NCBI RefSeq assembly: GCF_000177335.1
Contig: NZ_ADFP01000039.1
Span: 1 to 58,328, forward strand
DNA: 58,328 nucleotides
Direction: 5' to 3'
Origin: Pyramidobacter piscolens W5455
GTDB taxonomy: Bacteria > Synergistota > Synergistia > Synergistales > Dethiosulfovibrionaceae
The position numbers and the translations under genes were made by a program. This document shows, one piece after another, positions 46,815 to 55,262 of this stretch (within the stretch, counting starts at the first letter, position 1; each line of letters starts with the position of its first letter). Below the pieces are notes generated by a model, which saw only the letters and a program-made list of their open reading frames with translations, was not told where the DNA came from and did no database searches.

Positions 46815-46843
46815 ATTATATCATGTTTCCCCGAAGAGGGCAA
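46815..46843 (-). promoter_or_regulatory. Promoter of superoxide reductase gene
   Basis: Minus-strand TTGCCC (46843-46838), 17-base spacer, TATAAT (46820-46815). Confidence 0.6.
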
Positions 46844-46934
46844 AAATTGTCGCCTTCGCCGCCCAAAGAACGGATGAGATCTCCTGTGTCACCGATAAAT
46901 GTCGTCCGCCTTTCTCCCGCAGAAAGGCAAGGCG

Positions 46935-47873
46935 TTACGCATGCAGCGCCCTGATCTGTTCCCACAGGTCTCGTTCGCGGGCAGAGACGTTCTGCGGCAC
47001 GCTGATTTCGATCGTGGCGTACAAGTCGCCGCGCAGGCCGCCGCCGCGCATGGGCAGTCCTTTGCCGTGCAGGCGCAGGCGGGTCCCCGACTGGGAGCCG
47101 GCGGGGACTTTCACTTTCAACGCGCCTTCGGGGGAGGGCACGCTCACGGTGCCGCCGAGCACGGCGTCCCACGGCGTCACGGTCACGGCGGTGACGAGGT
47201 CGTAGCCGCTGATCTCGAAGCGGCTGTCCGCCTCGATGTGAACGACGACGTACAGGTCGCCGTTTTCGCCGCCGCCCCGGCCGGGCGCGCCCTGGCCGCG
47301 CAGTTTCAGGCGCGAGCCTTCGCGGATGCCGCGGGGCAGGTTCACTTCGATGGTGCGGGTCCCGGCCGCGCCGCTGAGCGTCATGCTCCGTTTCAGCGGC
47401 GCGGCGATCACGTCGGCCAGCGAAAGCGTGATCTGCACTTCGCTGTCTTCGCCGCGGGCCGTGCGGCTGCGGCCGCCGAAGAGGTCGCTGGCGCTGAAGC
47501 CGCGTGCGGAACCGCCCATGTTGCCGAAGATGGTCTGGAAGAACTCGCTGAAACCGCCGCCGTCGCCGAATTCCATGTGCACGCCGCCGCCGGGGAATCC
47601 GCCGAAGCCCTGAAAGCCGCCGCCCTGTCCGCCGAACTGCTGGGCGGCTTCCCAGTTGGGGCCGAGGGCGTCGTATTTCTGGCGTTTTGCCGGATCGTGC
47701 AGCACTTCGTACGCTTCGTTCACGTCTTTGTACTTCTGCTCCGCGCCGGGGGTCTTGTTCACGTCGGGATGGTACTTCTTCGCCAGTTTGCGGTACGCGC
47801 TTTTTATTTCCTGTTCCGTGGCGGTCTTGGACACGCCGAGAATTTCGTAATAATCTTTGTAGGCTACGCTCAT
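46935..47873 (-). CDS. DnaJ-domain co-chaperone (CbpA type)
   Basis: 312 residues. The J-domain 'DYYEILGVSKTATEQEIKSAYRKLAKKYHPDVNK' has the HPD motif. A Gly/Phe-rich linker ('GGFQGFGGFPGGG') follows, then two beta-barrel substrate domains, with no zinc-finger cysteines. This is the CbpA arrangement rather than DnaJ. It delivers substrates to DnaK, which is not in the window. GGAGGTG precedes the ATG. Single gene, facing away from dapF. Confidence 0.92.
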   Translation of the reverse strand: MSVAYKDYYEILGVSKTATEQEIKSAYRKLAKKYHPDVNKTPGAEQKYKDVNEAYEVLHDPAKRQKYDALGPNWEAAQQFGGQGGGFQGFGGFPGGGVHMEFGDGGGFSEFFQTIFGNMGGSARGFSASDLFGGRSRTARGEDSEVQITLSLADVIAAPLKRSMTLSGAAGTRTIEVNLPRGIREGSRLKLRGQGAPGRGGGENGDLYVVVHIEADSRFEISGYDLVTAVTVTPWDAVLGGTVSVPSPEGALKVKVPAGSQSGTRLRLHGKGLPMRGGGLRGDLYATIEISVPQNVSARERDLWEQIRALHA

Positions 47874-48069
47874 AGCCGGACACCTCCACCGGTCAGACCG
47901 ATTTTCGCAATCGTCTAACCAAAGCTGACCATATTATATATTACTGAATTTCCTTTGTCCAGAGGAGGAAAATGAAACGTTGCGGAACGAAACGGAAAGT
48001 TTTGGACAGAGCGCGCCGCTTGAGGTAAAATTGGAATGGAAAATTAAAGCGCTTCGCGGAGGGACGACC

Positions 48070-48885
48070 ATGGAATTTTGGAAGATCAACGGCAACGGCA
48101 ACGATTTCATCACGCTCGACATGCTGGCCGCGCAAAAACCGGCGCACGAACTGGCGGAGCTGGCGCGCCGCCTCTGCCGCCGCCGCGCGTCCGTCGGCGC
48201 CGACGGGCTGCTGATCGTGGAGCCGTCCGCGGGCGCGCATTTCCGCATGAGACTGTTCAACGCCGACGGATCGGAAGCCGAAATGTGCGGCAACGGCGCG
48301 CGCTGTATCGCGCGCTTCGCTTACGAGCGCGGCGTCGCTCCGGCGGAAATGACGTTCGAGACGCTGGCGGGCGTGATGCGCGCGCGCGTCGAGGGCAGCT
48401 TTGCCGAGATCGACCTCGGCGAGCAGTCGTTCGCGCCGGACTGGATCGACCGGCCGCTGACGATGGACGGCGCGGCCTTCCGCAGCTGCTTCTTGTGGGT
48501 GGGCGTGCCCCATCTCGTGCTGTTCGCACCGGAGGAACTGAGCCGCGACGACTGCCGGCGCATCGGGCGCGCATTCCGTGCGGACGCGTCGCTGTTCCCG
48601 CAGGGCTGCAACGTGAACTTCGCGCGGCCCGTCGGGCGCGGCGAGCTGTCGGCCGTGACCTACGAGCGCGGCGTCGAGGATCTCACCGATTCCTGCGGCA
48701 CGGGCAGCGTGGCGGCGGCGCTGTCGGCCGGTTTGCTGTTCGGCATGGACAGCCCGATCGAAGTGCACAATCCCGGCGGCACGAACCGAGTCGCTTTCGA
48801 ACGGCTCGACGGGACGCGCTTCCGCACGGTTCTGGGCGGAGACACCGCCGTTGTCGCAAAGGGGGAACTTGGCCCCGATGCCTGA
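48070..48885 (+). CDS. dapF: Diaminopimelate epimerase
   Basis: 271 residues. 'INGNGNDFITLDM', 'EMCGNGARCIARFA' and 'LTDSCGTGSVAAALSA' carry the two catalytic Cys (in CGNG and CGTG) of the epimerase. It converts LL- to meso-diaminopimelate for peptidoglycan and lysine, consistent with a diderm. ATG 48070 has GGAGGG 5 bases upstream; a longer in-frame upstream ORF is unlikely. It is followed closely by a small acidic protein and dgkA. Confidence 0.95.
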   Translation: MEFWKINGNGNDFITLDMLAAQKPAHELAELARRLCRRRASVGADGLLIVEPSAGAHFRMRLFNADGSEAEMCGNGARCIARFAYERGVAPAEMTFETLAGVMRARVEGSFAEIDLGEQSFAPDWIDRPLTMDGAAFRSCFLWVGVPHLVLFAPEELSRDDCRRIGRAFRADASLFPQGCNVNFARPVGRGELSAVTYERGVEDLTDSCGTGSVAAALSAGLLFGMDSPIEVHNPGGTNRVAFERLDGTRFRTVLGGDTAVVAKGELGPDA

Positions 48886-48913
48886 TCGTACCAGAGAAGG
48901 GGGAGAAGAGTTC

Positions 48914-49120
48914 ATGAAGGACAAACGAGAGCTTTCCAAGGACGAGCTGGAGCTGCTCCGCGACGAAGCGCTGCCTCCGGCGGAAGACGAAGAGATCATC
49001 GAAGACGACGATTGGACAGAGTTCCGCAAGATGAGCCCCGAAGAGCAGAAGTGGGCTCTGATTCAGCTTCAGCTCGATCAGGAACAGAAATATATCGAGA
49101 GCATTTTCACTCCCGAATAG
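48914..49120 (+). CDS. Small acidic protein of unknown function
   Basis: 68 residues, 'MKDKRELSKDELELLRDEAL' then a run of acidic residues ('EDEEIIEDDDWTEFRKM') and a helical end. No family recognised; no membrane or signal sequence. GGGGGAG lies close upstream of ATG 48914; an ATG at 48878 overlapping the dapF stop would add 12 residues. It is placed between dapF and dgkA and read with them. Confidence 0.6.
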   Translation: MKDKRELSKDELELLRDEALPPAEDEEIIEDDDWTEFRKMSPEEQKWALIQLQLDQEQKYIESIFTPE

Positions 49121-49180
49121 GGAATAAAAAAACCGCGGGCCGTCGCCGTTTCGCGGCAGAATCTTTCAGGACGTGGTGTG

Positions 49181-49513
49181 ATGAGACATCTTTTCAAAGC
49201 GCTGGCGCACTCTTGGGGCGGCTTTCTCGTGCTGCTCGGGGAAGCCGCGTTCCGTCAGGAACTGGTCATGCTGCTTGCCGCGCTGTCGGCCGTGTGCTGG
49301 CGGCGCGGCCTTTCCGCTTTCGCCGCCGCGCTGCCCTGGGGACTGCTGGTGCTGATCGCGGAAGCGCTCAACACCGGCATCGAAAAGACGGTGGATCTCT
49401 GTACGCAAGAATGGCATCCGCTGGCCAAAGCCGCCAAGGACGCGGCCAGTTTCGCCTGCGGCATGGCGATCCTGGCGTTCGCTCTGGTCTGCGCGCGGGA
49501 ACTTTTCCTTTAG
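49181..49513 (+). CDS. dgkA: Diacylglycerol/undecaprenol kinase
   Basis: 110 residues, three membrane helices. 'EALNTGIEKTVDLCTQEWHPLAKAAKDAASFA' holds the conserved Glu, Asn and Asp residues of DgkA active sites. It phosphorylates diacylglycerol or undecaprenol at the inner membrane. Start could be ATG 49181 or the GTG one codon earlier. A strong terminator follows. Confidence 0.9.
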   Translation: MRHLFKALAHSWGGFLVLLGEAAFRQELVMLLAALSAVCWRRGLSAFAAALPWGLLVLIAEALNTGIEKTVDLCTQEWHPLAKAAKDAASFACGMAILAFALVCARELFL

Positions 49514-49549
49514 ATTTTTTCGGTCGGAAGGCCGTCGTCTTCCGCTCGC

Positions 49550-49586
49550 AAAATGCCGGAAGTCCGAGAGCTTCCGGCATTTTTTT
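49550..49586 (+). terminator. Terminator of dapF-dgkA operon
   Basis: AAAATGCCGGAAG pairs with CTTCCGGCATTTTT, loop TCCGAGAG, seven T residues at the end. Confidence 0.93.
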
Positions 49587-49745
49587 GAAAGGCGGGATGT
49601 GATGCGTTTTCTTCGCGTTTTTCTGCTGCACGTCCGGTCGGCGGGCGCGGCGCCACGCTCCATTAGCTTCCTGTCGGCACCCTGAAGCGAAGAAGCGTAT
49701 GTTTCATGAAAGAGGCATCTTTTTAATGAAGACCGGGGGGAGCGA

Positions 49746-51389
49746 ATGAACTTGAGCACTCTGTTCCAGATCATGGGCGGCGTCGGGCTGTTCCTGTACG
49801 GCATCAAACTGATGGGCGACGCCCTTCAGGATTTGGCGGGCGACCGCATGCGCACGCTGATCGCGTCGCTGACGAGCACGCCGCTCAAGGGCGCGCTGGT
49901 CGGCACGCTGGTAACGATGGTGATCCAGTCGAGCGCCGCCACGACGATCATGTCGGTGAGCTTCGTGCAGGCGGGGATGATGACGCTGAAGCAGGCGCTC
50001 GGCGTGATCATGGGAGCCAACATCGGCACCACCGTCACGGCGCAGCTGGTCGCCTTCAACATGAGCGAGCTGGCGCTGCCGCTGCTGGGCGTCGGCATGC
50101 TGCTGGCCGTCTTCGGCCACTCGAAAAAACGCCGCTACGTCGGCAACGGCATCTTCGGCTTCGGGCTGCTCTTCATCGGCATGAGCACGATGGAGCACGC
50201 GCTCGGCTTTCTCGCCGCCAACAAACAGTTTTTTCTCACCTTCGCCGCTCATCCGCTGCTGGGCGTCGCCGCCGGCACGCTGCTGACCATGGCCGTGCAG
50301 TCGAGTTCGGCCACGGTCGGCCTCACCATCGCCATGGCCGTGCAGGGGCTGCTGCCGCTTCAGTCGGCCATCGCCATCCTGCTGGGCGACAATCTGGGCA
50401 CGACGATCACCGCCGTCATCGCCGCGCTTGGTTCGAGCAGGTCGGCCAAGCAGGCCGCCGCTGGGCACGTGCTTTTCAATCTGCTCGGCGTGGCGATCTT
50501 CCTGCCGCTGCTTGGCCCCTATACGGCGCTGATCTCGCACACGTCCGCGAATATCGCCCGTCAGCTGGCCAACGCCCACACGCTCTTCAACGTCGTCAAC
50601 ACCATACTCCAGCTGCCCTTTGTGAGTTTGCTCGCCCGGCTGATCCAGAAGCTGATTCCGGTCAAAGATGAAAAAGTTTACGCCGGCGCCCGTTATCTGA
50701 ATGAAAGCCTGCTGAACACGTCGCCCGCCGCCGCGCTGACGGCGGTGCGCAACGAACTGCTGAACATGGGCGGCATGGCGCTGGAAATGCTCGACCTGGT
50801 GAAGCAAGCTTTCGCCTCCAAGGATCCGGGCGCCGTGTCCAAGCTGAATCGGGTGGAAGACGGCCTGAACGACCTGACGCGGCGCGTTGCCGCCTTCGCC
50901 GCCAAGCTTTGGCAGCGCCACATCTCCGATCATCTTTCCTCGCTGCTCGAATCTCTCGTGAACGGCTCCAGCGACATCGAGCGCATCGGCGATCATGCCC
51001 AGAACATGATGGAGCTTTACGAGTACCTTCAGGATCACAATCTCGAATTTTCGCCGTCCGCCGTTCAGGAGTTTTCCGCGATGCTCGCGCTGGTCCGCGA
51101 GATGGTGCAGAAGGCTCTCGAGGCCCTGCGCACGGAGAACGTCGAACTGGCCCGCGAGGTGTCGGTGACGATGGAAGACGGGGTCGACGCCATGGAGAGG
51201 CAACTGCGGCACACGCACATACAGCGCCTCAACGACGGGAGCTGTACGCCCTCGTCCGGCGTGCTCTTCATCGACCTGATCAGCAACATGGAGCGCATCG
51301 GCGACCACGCCACCAACGTGGCCGAAATCGTTCTGGAAACGTCCGGTCTTCATGCGCGCCGGGAAACGGGCAAAAAGTTCGAAATGTAA
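49746..51389 (+). CDS. Na+/phosphate symporter family protein with C-terminal PhoU-like domain
   Basis: 547 residues. Two QSS-containing repeats ('TMVIQSSAATTIMSVSFV' and 'TMAVQSSSATVGLTIAMA') and 'GANIGTTVTAQL' / 'GDNLGTTITAVI' mark the NptA/Na-Pi cotransporter membrane domain (about 1-300). The last 200 residues are a helical PhoU-like domain ('ERIGDHAQNMMELYEYL', 'ERIGDHATNVAEIVLE' repeats). It probably imports phosphate or a related anion with sodium. GGGGGGAGCG lies before the ATG. Single gene. Confidence 0.92.
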   Translation: MNLSTLFQIMGGVGLFLYGIKLMGDALQDLAGDRMRTLIASLTSTPLKGALVGTLVTMVIQSSAATTIMSVSFVQAGMMTLKQALGVIMGANIGTTVTAQLVAFNMSELALPLLGVGMLLAVFGHSKKRRYVGNGIFGFGLLFIGMSTMEHALGFLAANKQFFLTFAAHPLLGVAAGTLLTMAVQSSSATVGLTIAMAVQGLLPLQSAIAILLGDNLGTTITAVIAALGSSRSAKQAAAGHVLFNLLGVAIFLPLLGPYTALISHTSANIARQLANAHTLFNVVNTILQLPFVSLLARLIQKLIPVKDEKVYAGARYLNESLLNTSPAAALTAVRNELLNMGGMALEMLDLVKQAFASKDPGAVSKLNRVEDGLNDLTRRVAAFAAKLWQRHISDHLSSLLESLVNGSSDIERIGDHAQNMMELYEYLQDHNLEFSPSAVQEFSAMLALVREMVQKALEALRTENVELAREVSVTMEDGVDAMERQLRHTHIQRLNDGSCTPSSGVLFIDLISNMERIGDHATNVAEIVLETSGLHARRETGKKFEM

Positions 51390-51713
51390 TGAAAGGCGGG
51401 GAGACGCACGCACCACCGCGAGGACTCCAATTATAAGGAAGCAACCGGAGAAAATCGCCGCGCCGCTTTGGGATGCCGATCCTTGACTCAAACGACGAAT
51501 GTTCTCCAGCCCCGCCGGCCAAAATCGCGCGCTTGTTCCCGGCCGAAAAAACCGCGGCAAAAAAATGCAAAAATTCGGCGGCGATTTATCCCGAAAAAGT
51601 CCGCAGAAACGGCGGCTCCCAATGATTGGTGTATAATTGTGAAAATCGCTCCGACATCGACCGGCGTCAACGGCCGACCGTCCGTTCAGCCCAGCTCGCA
51701 GGAGGCTTTGAAA
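51390..51713. other. Gene-free region upstream of the GntR regulator
   Basis: 324 bases with no ORF supported by a ribosome site. TATAAT at 51632-51637 is a likely -10 for the regulator gene; no good -35 seen. No repeat copy recognised. Confidence 0.5.
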
Positions 51714-52388
51714 ATGAAAGAACCGGAAGCTTACGCCCCGACTGCCGCGGATTTCGTCTACCGACATCTGCGCGGCCAGATCTTCGCCAAAAAGCGCCAG
51801 CCCGGCGACCGGCTTACCGAAGAGGCGATCGCCCAGGAACTCGACGTCAGCCGCACCCCCGTGCGCGAGGCGATCCGCCGCCTCGCCGCCGAGGGACTGG
51901 CGACGCTGATCCCCAACGCCGGCGCCCGCCTCGCCAATCCGACCAAGAAAGAAATCATGGACACTTACGAGCTGCGCGAATATCTGGAGTGCCTGGCGGC
52001 GCGCAAGGCGGCCCTCAACATCACCGCCGCGCAGGCGGACAAACTCCAGCGGACGATCGACGAGGAAGAACAGATTTTCGCCGCCCGCAATTTCGAGGCC
52101 TACCTCGACGTGAACAACCGCTTTCACCGCACGCTGGCGGAATGCTCCGGCAACGCCGTGCTGGCAGAGTTCGTCAACAATTTGCTGGCGCGCACCTGCG
52201 TGTACATGATCTTTTACGATTCGTTCTTCGACATGAGCACCAATCCCAGCCTCGACGAGCACCGCGCCCTGCTCAAGGCACTGTTGGCGCACGACCCCGA
52301 CAAGGCGGAGCAGCTCATGAAAGTCCACCTGATGCTGTCGGCCACGTCGCTGAAAAGCAACGAAGGCCTGCGCGTCGGCGGAGAATGA
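51714..52388 (+). CDS. GntR-family regulator, FCD-domain subfamily
   Basis: 224 residues. Winged helix 'LTEEAIAQELDVSRTPVREAIRRLAAEGLATLIPNAGARLAN' is followed by an all-helical FCD domain with the metal-binding residues in 'YELREYLECLAARKAA', 'NNRFHRTLAECSGN' and 'DEHRALLKALLAHDP'. FCD regulators usually repress organic-acid catabolic genes. Its neighbours do not reveal the target; the CoA-transferase cluster at 8.6 kb, with a TGATTTG-N5-CAAATCA operator, is a distant possibility. GGAGG lies 9 bases before ATG 51714. Confidence 0.9.
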   Translation: MKEPEAYAPTAADFVYRHLRGQIFAKKRQPGDRLTEEAIAQELDVSRTPVREAIRRLAAEGLATLIPNAGARLANPTKKEIMDTYELREYLECLAARKAALNITAAQADKLQRTIDEEEQIFAARNFEAYLDVNNRFHRTLAECSGNAVLAEFVNNLLARTCVYMIFYDSFFDMSTNPSLDEHRALLKALLAHDPDKAEQLMKVHLMLSATSLKSNEGLRVGGE

Positions 52389-52414
52389 GCGCCGAACATC
52401 GTGAAGCGAGATCG

Positions 52415-52497
52415 GCATTTTTCTTCATAAAAGTATTGACACAGTTTGCCGGGCGCTGCGAGAGTGTTCAGACGCTTGCAGCGCCCTTTGCGAGGGG
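52415..52497 (-). repeat. Dispersed repeat family A, short diverged copy
   Basis: TTCATAAAAGTATTGACACA then GCCGGGCGCTGCGAGAGTGT and GCAGCGCCC match the right-hand end and core of the family in reverse orientation; the middle and far end are shortened. It lies directly before a small coupled ORF pair. Confidence 0.55.
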
Positions 52498-52506
52498 GAA
52501 ACTTCG

Positions 52507-52668
52507 ATGGGCAAGGACATCCTGCTGATCAGCGGCCTGCCGGGCTCCGGCACGATGGCGCCGGCGACCGTGGACACCGTGGCGGAATCGGTCCGCCGCA
52601 ACCGCGACAATGCCGATAAGGGCAAATACATTCCGCCGGGGCCGCGCCCCGAGGCGGTTGACATATGA
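52507..52668 (+). CDS. Small ORF translationally coupled to a TIGR04076 gene
   Basis: 53 residues beginning MGKDILLISGLPGSGTMAPA, with GAGGGGG 8 bases before the ATG and an ATGA overlap with the next gene. 'SGLPGSGT' looks like a P-loop but lacks the Lys, so ATP binding is doubtful. No family recognised; it may be the fused remnant of a larger gene, or a genuine coupling peptide. Confidence 0.45.
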   Translation: MGKDILLISGLPGSGTMAPATVDTVAESVRRNRDNADKGKYIPPGPRPEAVDI

Positions 52669-52958
52669 GACGCCCGCGCATCAGAATCACGCTCATCGAT
52701 CGCAAAGGCCCCTGCCCGTGCCACCGTGGCCACCGCGTCGGCGACGAATGGGACTTCGACAGCGAACGCGGCACACTTTGCCCGATGGCCATGCACGTGG
52801 CCTTTCTGTACATCGATATCCTCCGCTATGGCGGCGAGATTCCCGGTCAGCCCAAGGGCACGGCCGTATTCTGCTGCCCCGATGCCGACACGATCAACGT
52901 CTTCAAAGTCGAACGCCTCACGACAGACTCACCTTCGAAAAACAGCCTGCCGGAATAA
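52665..52958 (+). CDS. TIGR04076 family protein
   Basis: 97 residues. 'IRITLIDRKGPCPCHRGHRVGDEWDFD' and 'GTLCPMAMHVAFLYIDILRYGGEIPG' match the small TIGR04076 family with its cysteines (CPC and CP) and ends 'VFCCPDADTINVFKVER'. Function unknown; family members often sit beside oxidoreductases. Start overlaps the stop of the 53-residue ORF. Confidence 0.78.
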   Translation: MRRPRIRITLIDRKGPCPCHRGHRVGDEWDFDSERGTLCPMAMHVAFLYIDILRYGGEIPGQPKGTAVFCCPDADTINVFKVERLTTDSPSKNSLPE

Positions 52959-52970
52959 TAAAAAGCCGCG

Positions 52971-53291
52971 GTGTTTTCGGACCGAAAATTCAGCTCTCAA
53001 TCTTCTATAAATATTCCCAATGATCTTACAAGCTCATTGGAAACAGGACGCATCGATCATGTTCAGAGCGTCGTTTTTCACCGGCTTTGCGCAGTGGTTG
53101 AGTGCGTTGGAGAGCATGTCGGTATTCCCCATCAGCTTGCGATCTTTAACGGTATTACCGTTAATCCAAACATCAAAGGCACACTACGCGTAAAACCGGA
53201 GTTCTGGCGAAGATATGCTGCGCTGAGTGTACGCAGCTGGAGCCACAAGGGCAAGAACCGTAAAAATGATAGTTCGGGCTGCGGCGCCTGA
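52971..53291 (+). other. Unassigned open frame or gene relic in a 361-base gap
   Basis: A 106-codon open frame with lower GC than its surroundings; the segment 'IPHQLAIFNGITVNPNIKGT' followed by 'LRVKPEFWRRYAALSVRSW' looks protein-like, but no ribosome site lies before the first ATG and no family was recognised. It may be the remnant of an acquired gene. Nothing else is seen between 52959 and 53319. Confidence 0.3.
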
Positions 53292-53319
53292 TCCGCAGCA
53301 ATGGAAAGGAGCGACCATC

Positions 53320-53976
53320 ATGAAACTGACGTTTTTGGGACACGCCTGTTTCGATCTGTTCGACGGGGCGTATCACGTGCTCACCGATCCGTATCTGACG
53401 GGCAATGTGCTGGCCGCGGCGAAGGCCGACGAGGTGGCGGCCGATTTCATCCTCGTCAGCCACTGCCACGGCGACCACCTCGGCGACACGCTCGACATCG
53501 CCCGGCGCACGGGCGCGACGGTGGTCGGCGTGGCCGAACTGCGCGGCATGCTGACGGAGGCGGGGCTGAAAAGCTGTCTCGGCAACATCGGCGGCTGGGG
53601 GCCGATGCCGTTCGGACGCGTCAAGCTGCTTCAGGCGATCCACGGCAGCGGCCTGCCGGGCGCGCTGGCCTGCGGTTTTCTGATCGGGATCGGCGGCAAA
53701 AAAATTTATTTCGCCGGCGACACGGCTTTTTACGGCGACATGGCGCTGCTGGCCGAGGAAAAGCTCGACGCGGCGCTGCTGCCGATCGGCGACTTTTACA
53801 CGATGGGGCCGGACGACGCGGCCCGCGCCGCCCGGGCCGTGGGCGCGAAGATCACCGTGCCCATGCATTACGACACGTTCCCGGCCATCAGACAGGATCC
53901 GCAGGCGTTCAAAGCGCTCTGCGAACCGGCCGTCAAGGTCGCGGTGCTGCGGCCCGGCGAGTCTCTCGAGCTGTAA
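53320..53976 (+). CDS. UPF0173 metal-dependent hydrolase (metallo-beta-lactamase fold)
   Basis: 218 residues. 'VSHCHGDHLGDTL' is the HxHxDH metal motif, 'FAGDTAFYGDM' the later Asp, and 'VPMHYDTFP' the final His. 'MKLTFLGHACFDL' is the family N-terminus. The YtkL/UPF0173 family has unknown substrate. AAAGGAGCG lies 6 bases before ATG 53320. Confidence 0.92.
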   Translation: MKLTFLGHACFDLFDGAYHVLTDPYLTGNVLAAAKADEVAADFILVSHCHGDHLGDTLDIARRTGATVVGVAELRGMLTEAGLKSCLGNIGGWGPMPFGRVKLLQAIHGSGLPGALACGFLIGIGGKKIYFAGDTAFYGDMALLAEEKLDAALLPIGDFYTMGPDDAARAARAVGAKITVPMHYDTFPAIRQDPQAFKALCEPAVKVAVLRPGESLEL

Positions 53977-54002
53977 TTTTTCCGCAAAGATTCGTCGCGC
54001 TC

Positions 54003-54031
54003 TTGCGCTTCGCAGGAGATTGTGTTATCAT
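54003..54031 (+). promoter_or_regulatory. Promoter of the met transport operon
   Basis: TTGCGC (54003-54008), 17-base spacer, TATCAT (54026-54031), 22 bases before the riboswitch. Confidence 0.6.
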
Positions 54032-54052
54032 ACCCGTCAATCAAACAGCGCA

Positions 54053-54198
54053 ACTTTTTATCAAGAGTCAGGGGAGAGAGTCAGCTCGACGATCCTGCAC
54101 CAACCTGCCCGCGTGGGAAAGGTGGTCCTGCTGACAGCGATGAGGGGAAGCCTCAAAGAGGGATTTGAGCCGCCTTGCCATCGCAGGGCGGCTTTTTC
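54053..54198 (+). promoter_or_regulatory. SAM-I-clan (S-box) riboswitch with terminator, upstream of metNIQ
   Basis: The P1 stem pairs CTTTTTATC (54054-54062) with GATGAGGGG (54139-54147). Inside lie TATCAAGAG, GGGGAGAG, a GACGATCCTGCACCAACC stretch in the place of the S-box 'GATGAAACCCGGCAACC', and GGTGGTCCTGC, the equivalent of 'GGTGCCAATTCCTGC'. A CTCAAA/TTTGAG hairpin (about 54152-54169) overlaps an AGCCGCC/GGCGGCT terminator (54168-54193) followed by T residues. SAM binding would favour termination, switching off methionine uptake. The residue pattern differs from the consensus at several positions, so it is a divergent member. Confidence 0.8.
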
Positions 54199-54242
54199 GT
54201 TTCCCCGAAGATGCGCGCGATCCCCCTACGGAAGGTGAAACC

Positions 54243-55262
54243 ATGATCCAACTCCGCGGCGTCAAAAAAATCTATCGCGCGCCCGACGGCAACTCCGTCG
54301 AGGCGCTCTCGGGCATCGATCTGGACATCGGCGACGGTGAGATCTTCGGCATCATCGGCCTGTCGGGCGCGGGCAAATCGACGCTGCTGCGCACGGTTAA
54401 CCGCCTCGAGGAGCCCAGCTCGGGCAAAATTTTCATCGACGGGCGGGAGATCACGGCGCTTGACGCCGGCGGTCTGCGGCTGGCGCGGCGCAAGATCGGC
54501 ATGATCTTCCAGCACTTCAACCTGCTGGCCTCGCGAACGGTGACGGGCAACGTCGCCTTTCCGCTGGAGCTGGAGCGCTGGAAGCCGAAGGACGTCAAAG
54601 ACCGCGTCGCCGAAATGCTCGACGTCGTCGAGCTTTCCGACAAGGCCGGCAGTTATCCGTCGCAGCTTTCCGGCGGCCAGAAGCAGCGCGTCGCCATCGC
54701 CCGAGCGCTGGCGAACCGTCCGCACGTGCTGCTCTCCGACGAGGCCACCAGCGCCCTCGACCCGCGCACCACCAAATCGATCCTCAGCCTGCTGGCCGGC
54801 ATCAACCGCCTCATGGGGCTGACGATCGTCGTCGTCACCCACGAGATGAACGTCATTCGCGAGATCTGCTCGCGCGTGGCGATCATCGAAGCGGGACGCA
54901 TCGTCGAACAGGGAACGGTCAAGGAAATATTCCTCAACCCGCGCTCGAAAACGGCGCGCGAGTTCCTCGCCAAGCTGCCGCGCACCGGCTACGACGAGGG
55001 TGCGGGACTGCCCCGCGAGGCGGGAAAGCCCGTGGCGGTGCTCACGTTCGACGGCTCGGCGGCGGAAGCGCCCCTGATCTCGCAGACGATCAAGGCCACG
55101 GGGGCCGACGTCAACATTCTCGCCGGCGCCATCGACAGCCTCTACGTGTCGCGCGTCGGCACCCTGACGGTGCAGTTCGGCGGCGCGCCGCAGGTGATCG
55201 CCGCGGCGATGGACATGATCCGCGCCCATAACGTGAAGGTGGAGGTGATCTGGAATGGCTAA
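54243..55262 (+). CDS. metN: Methionine ABC transporter, ATP-binding subunit
   Basis: 339 residues. Walker A 'GLSGAGKSTLLR', signature 'LSGGQKQRVAIARAL', Walker B 'VLLSDEATSALD' and the H-loop 'VVTHEMNVI' are intact; the C-terminal NIL domain ('AVLTFDGSAAEAPLISQTIK...') senses methionine. A long in-frame ORF upstream runs through the riboswitch and is rejected; ATG 54243 has GGAAGG before it. Overlaps metI by 8 bases. Confidence 0.95.
   Translation: MIQLRGVKKIYRAPDGNSVEALSGIDLDIGDGEIFGIIGLSGAGKSTLLRTVNRLEEPSSGKIFIDGREITALDAGGLRLARRKIGMIFQHFNLLASRTVTGNVAFPLELERWKPKDVKDRVAEMLDVVELSDKAGSYPSQLSGGQKQRVAIARALANRPHVLLSDEATSALDPRTTKSILSLLAGINRLMGLTIVVVTHEMNVIREICSRVAIIEAGRIVEQGTVKEIFLNPRSKTAREFLAKLPRTGYDEGAGLPREAGKPVAVLTFDGSAAEAPLISQTIKATGADVNILAGAIDSLYVSRVGTLTVQFGGAPQVIAAAMDMIRAHNVKVEVIWNG

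Noticed and set aside
49704-52418. 904-codon minus-strand open frame opposite the Na/Pi symporter and GntR genes
   Set aside because: It is antisense to two clearly recognised genes and arises from GC-rich third positions; its product is His/Arg/Ala-rich without any domain.
54165-54242. N-terminal extension of MetN
   Set aside because: It would run through the riboswitch terminator; ATG 54243 fits the family start.
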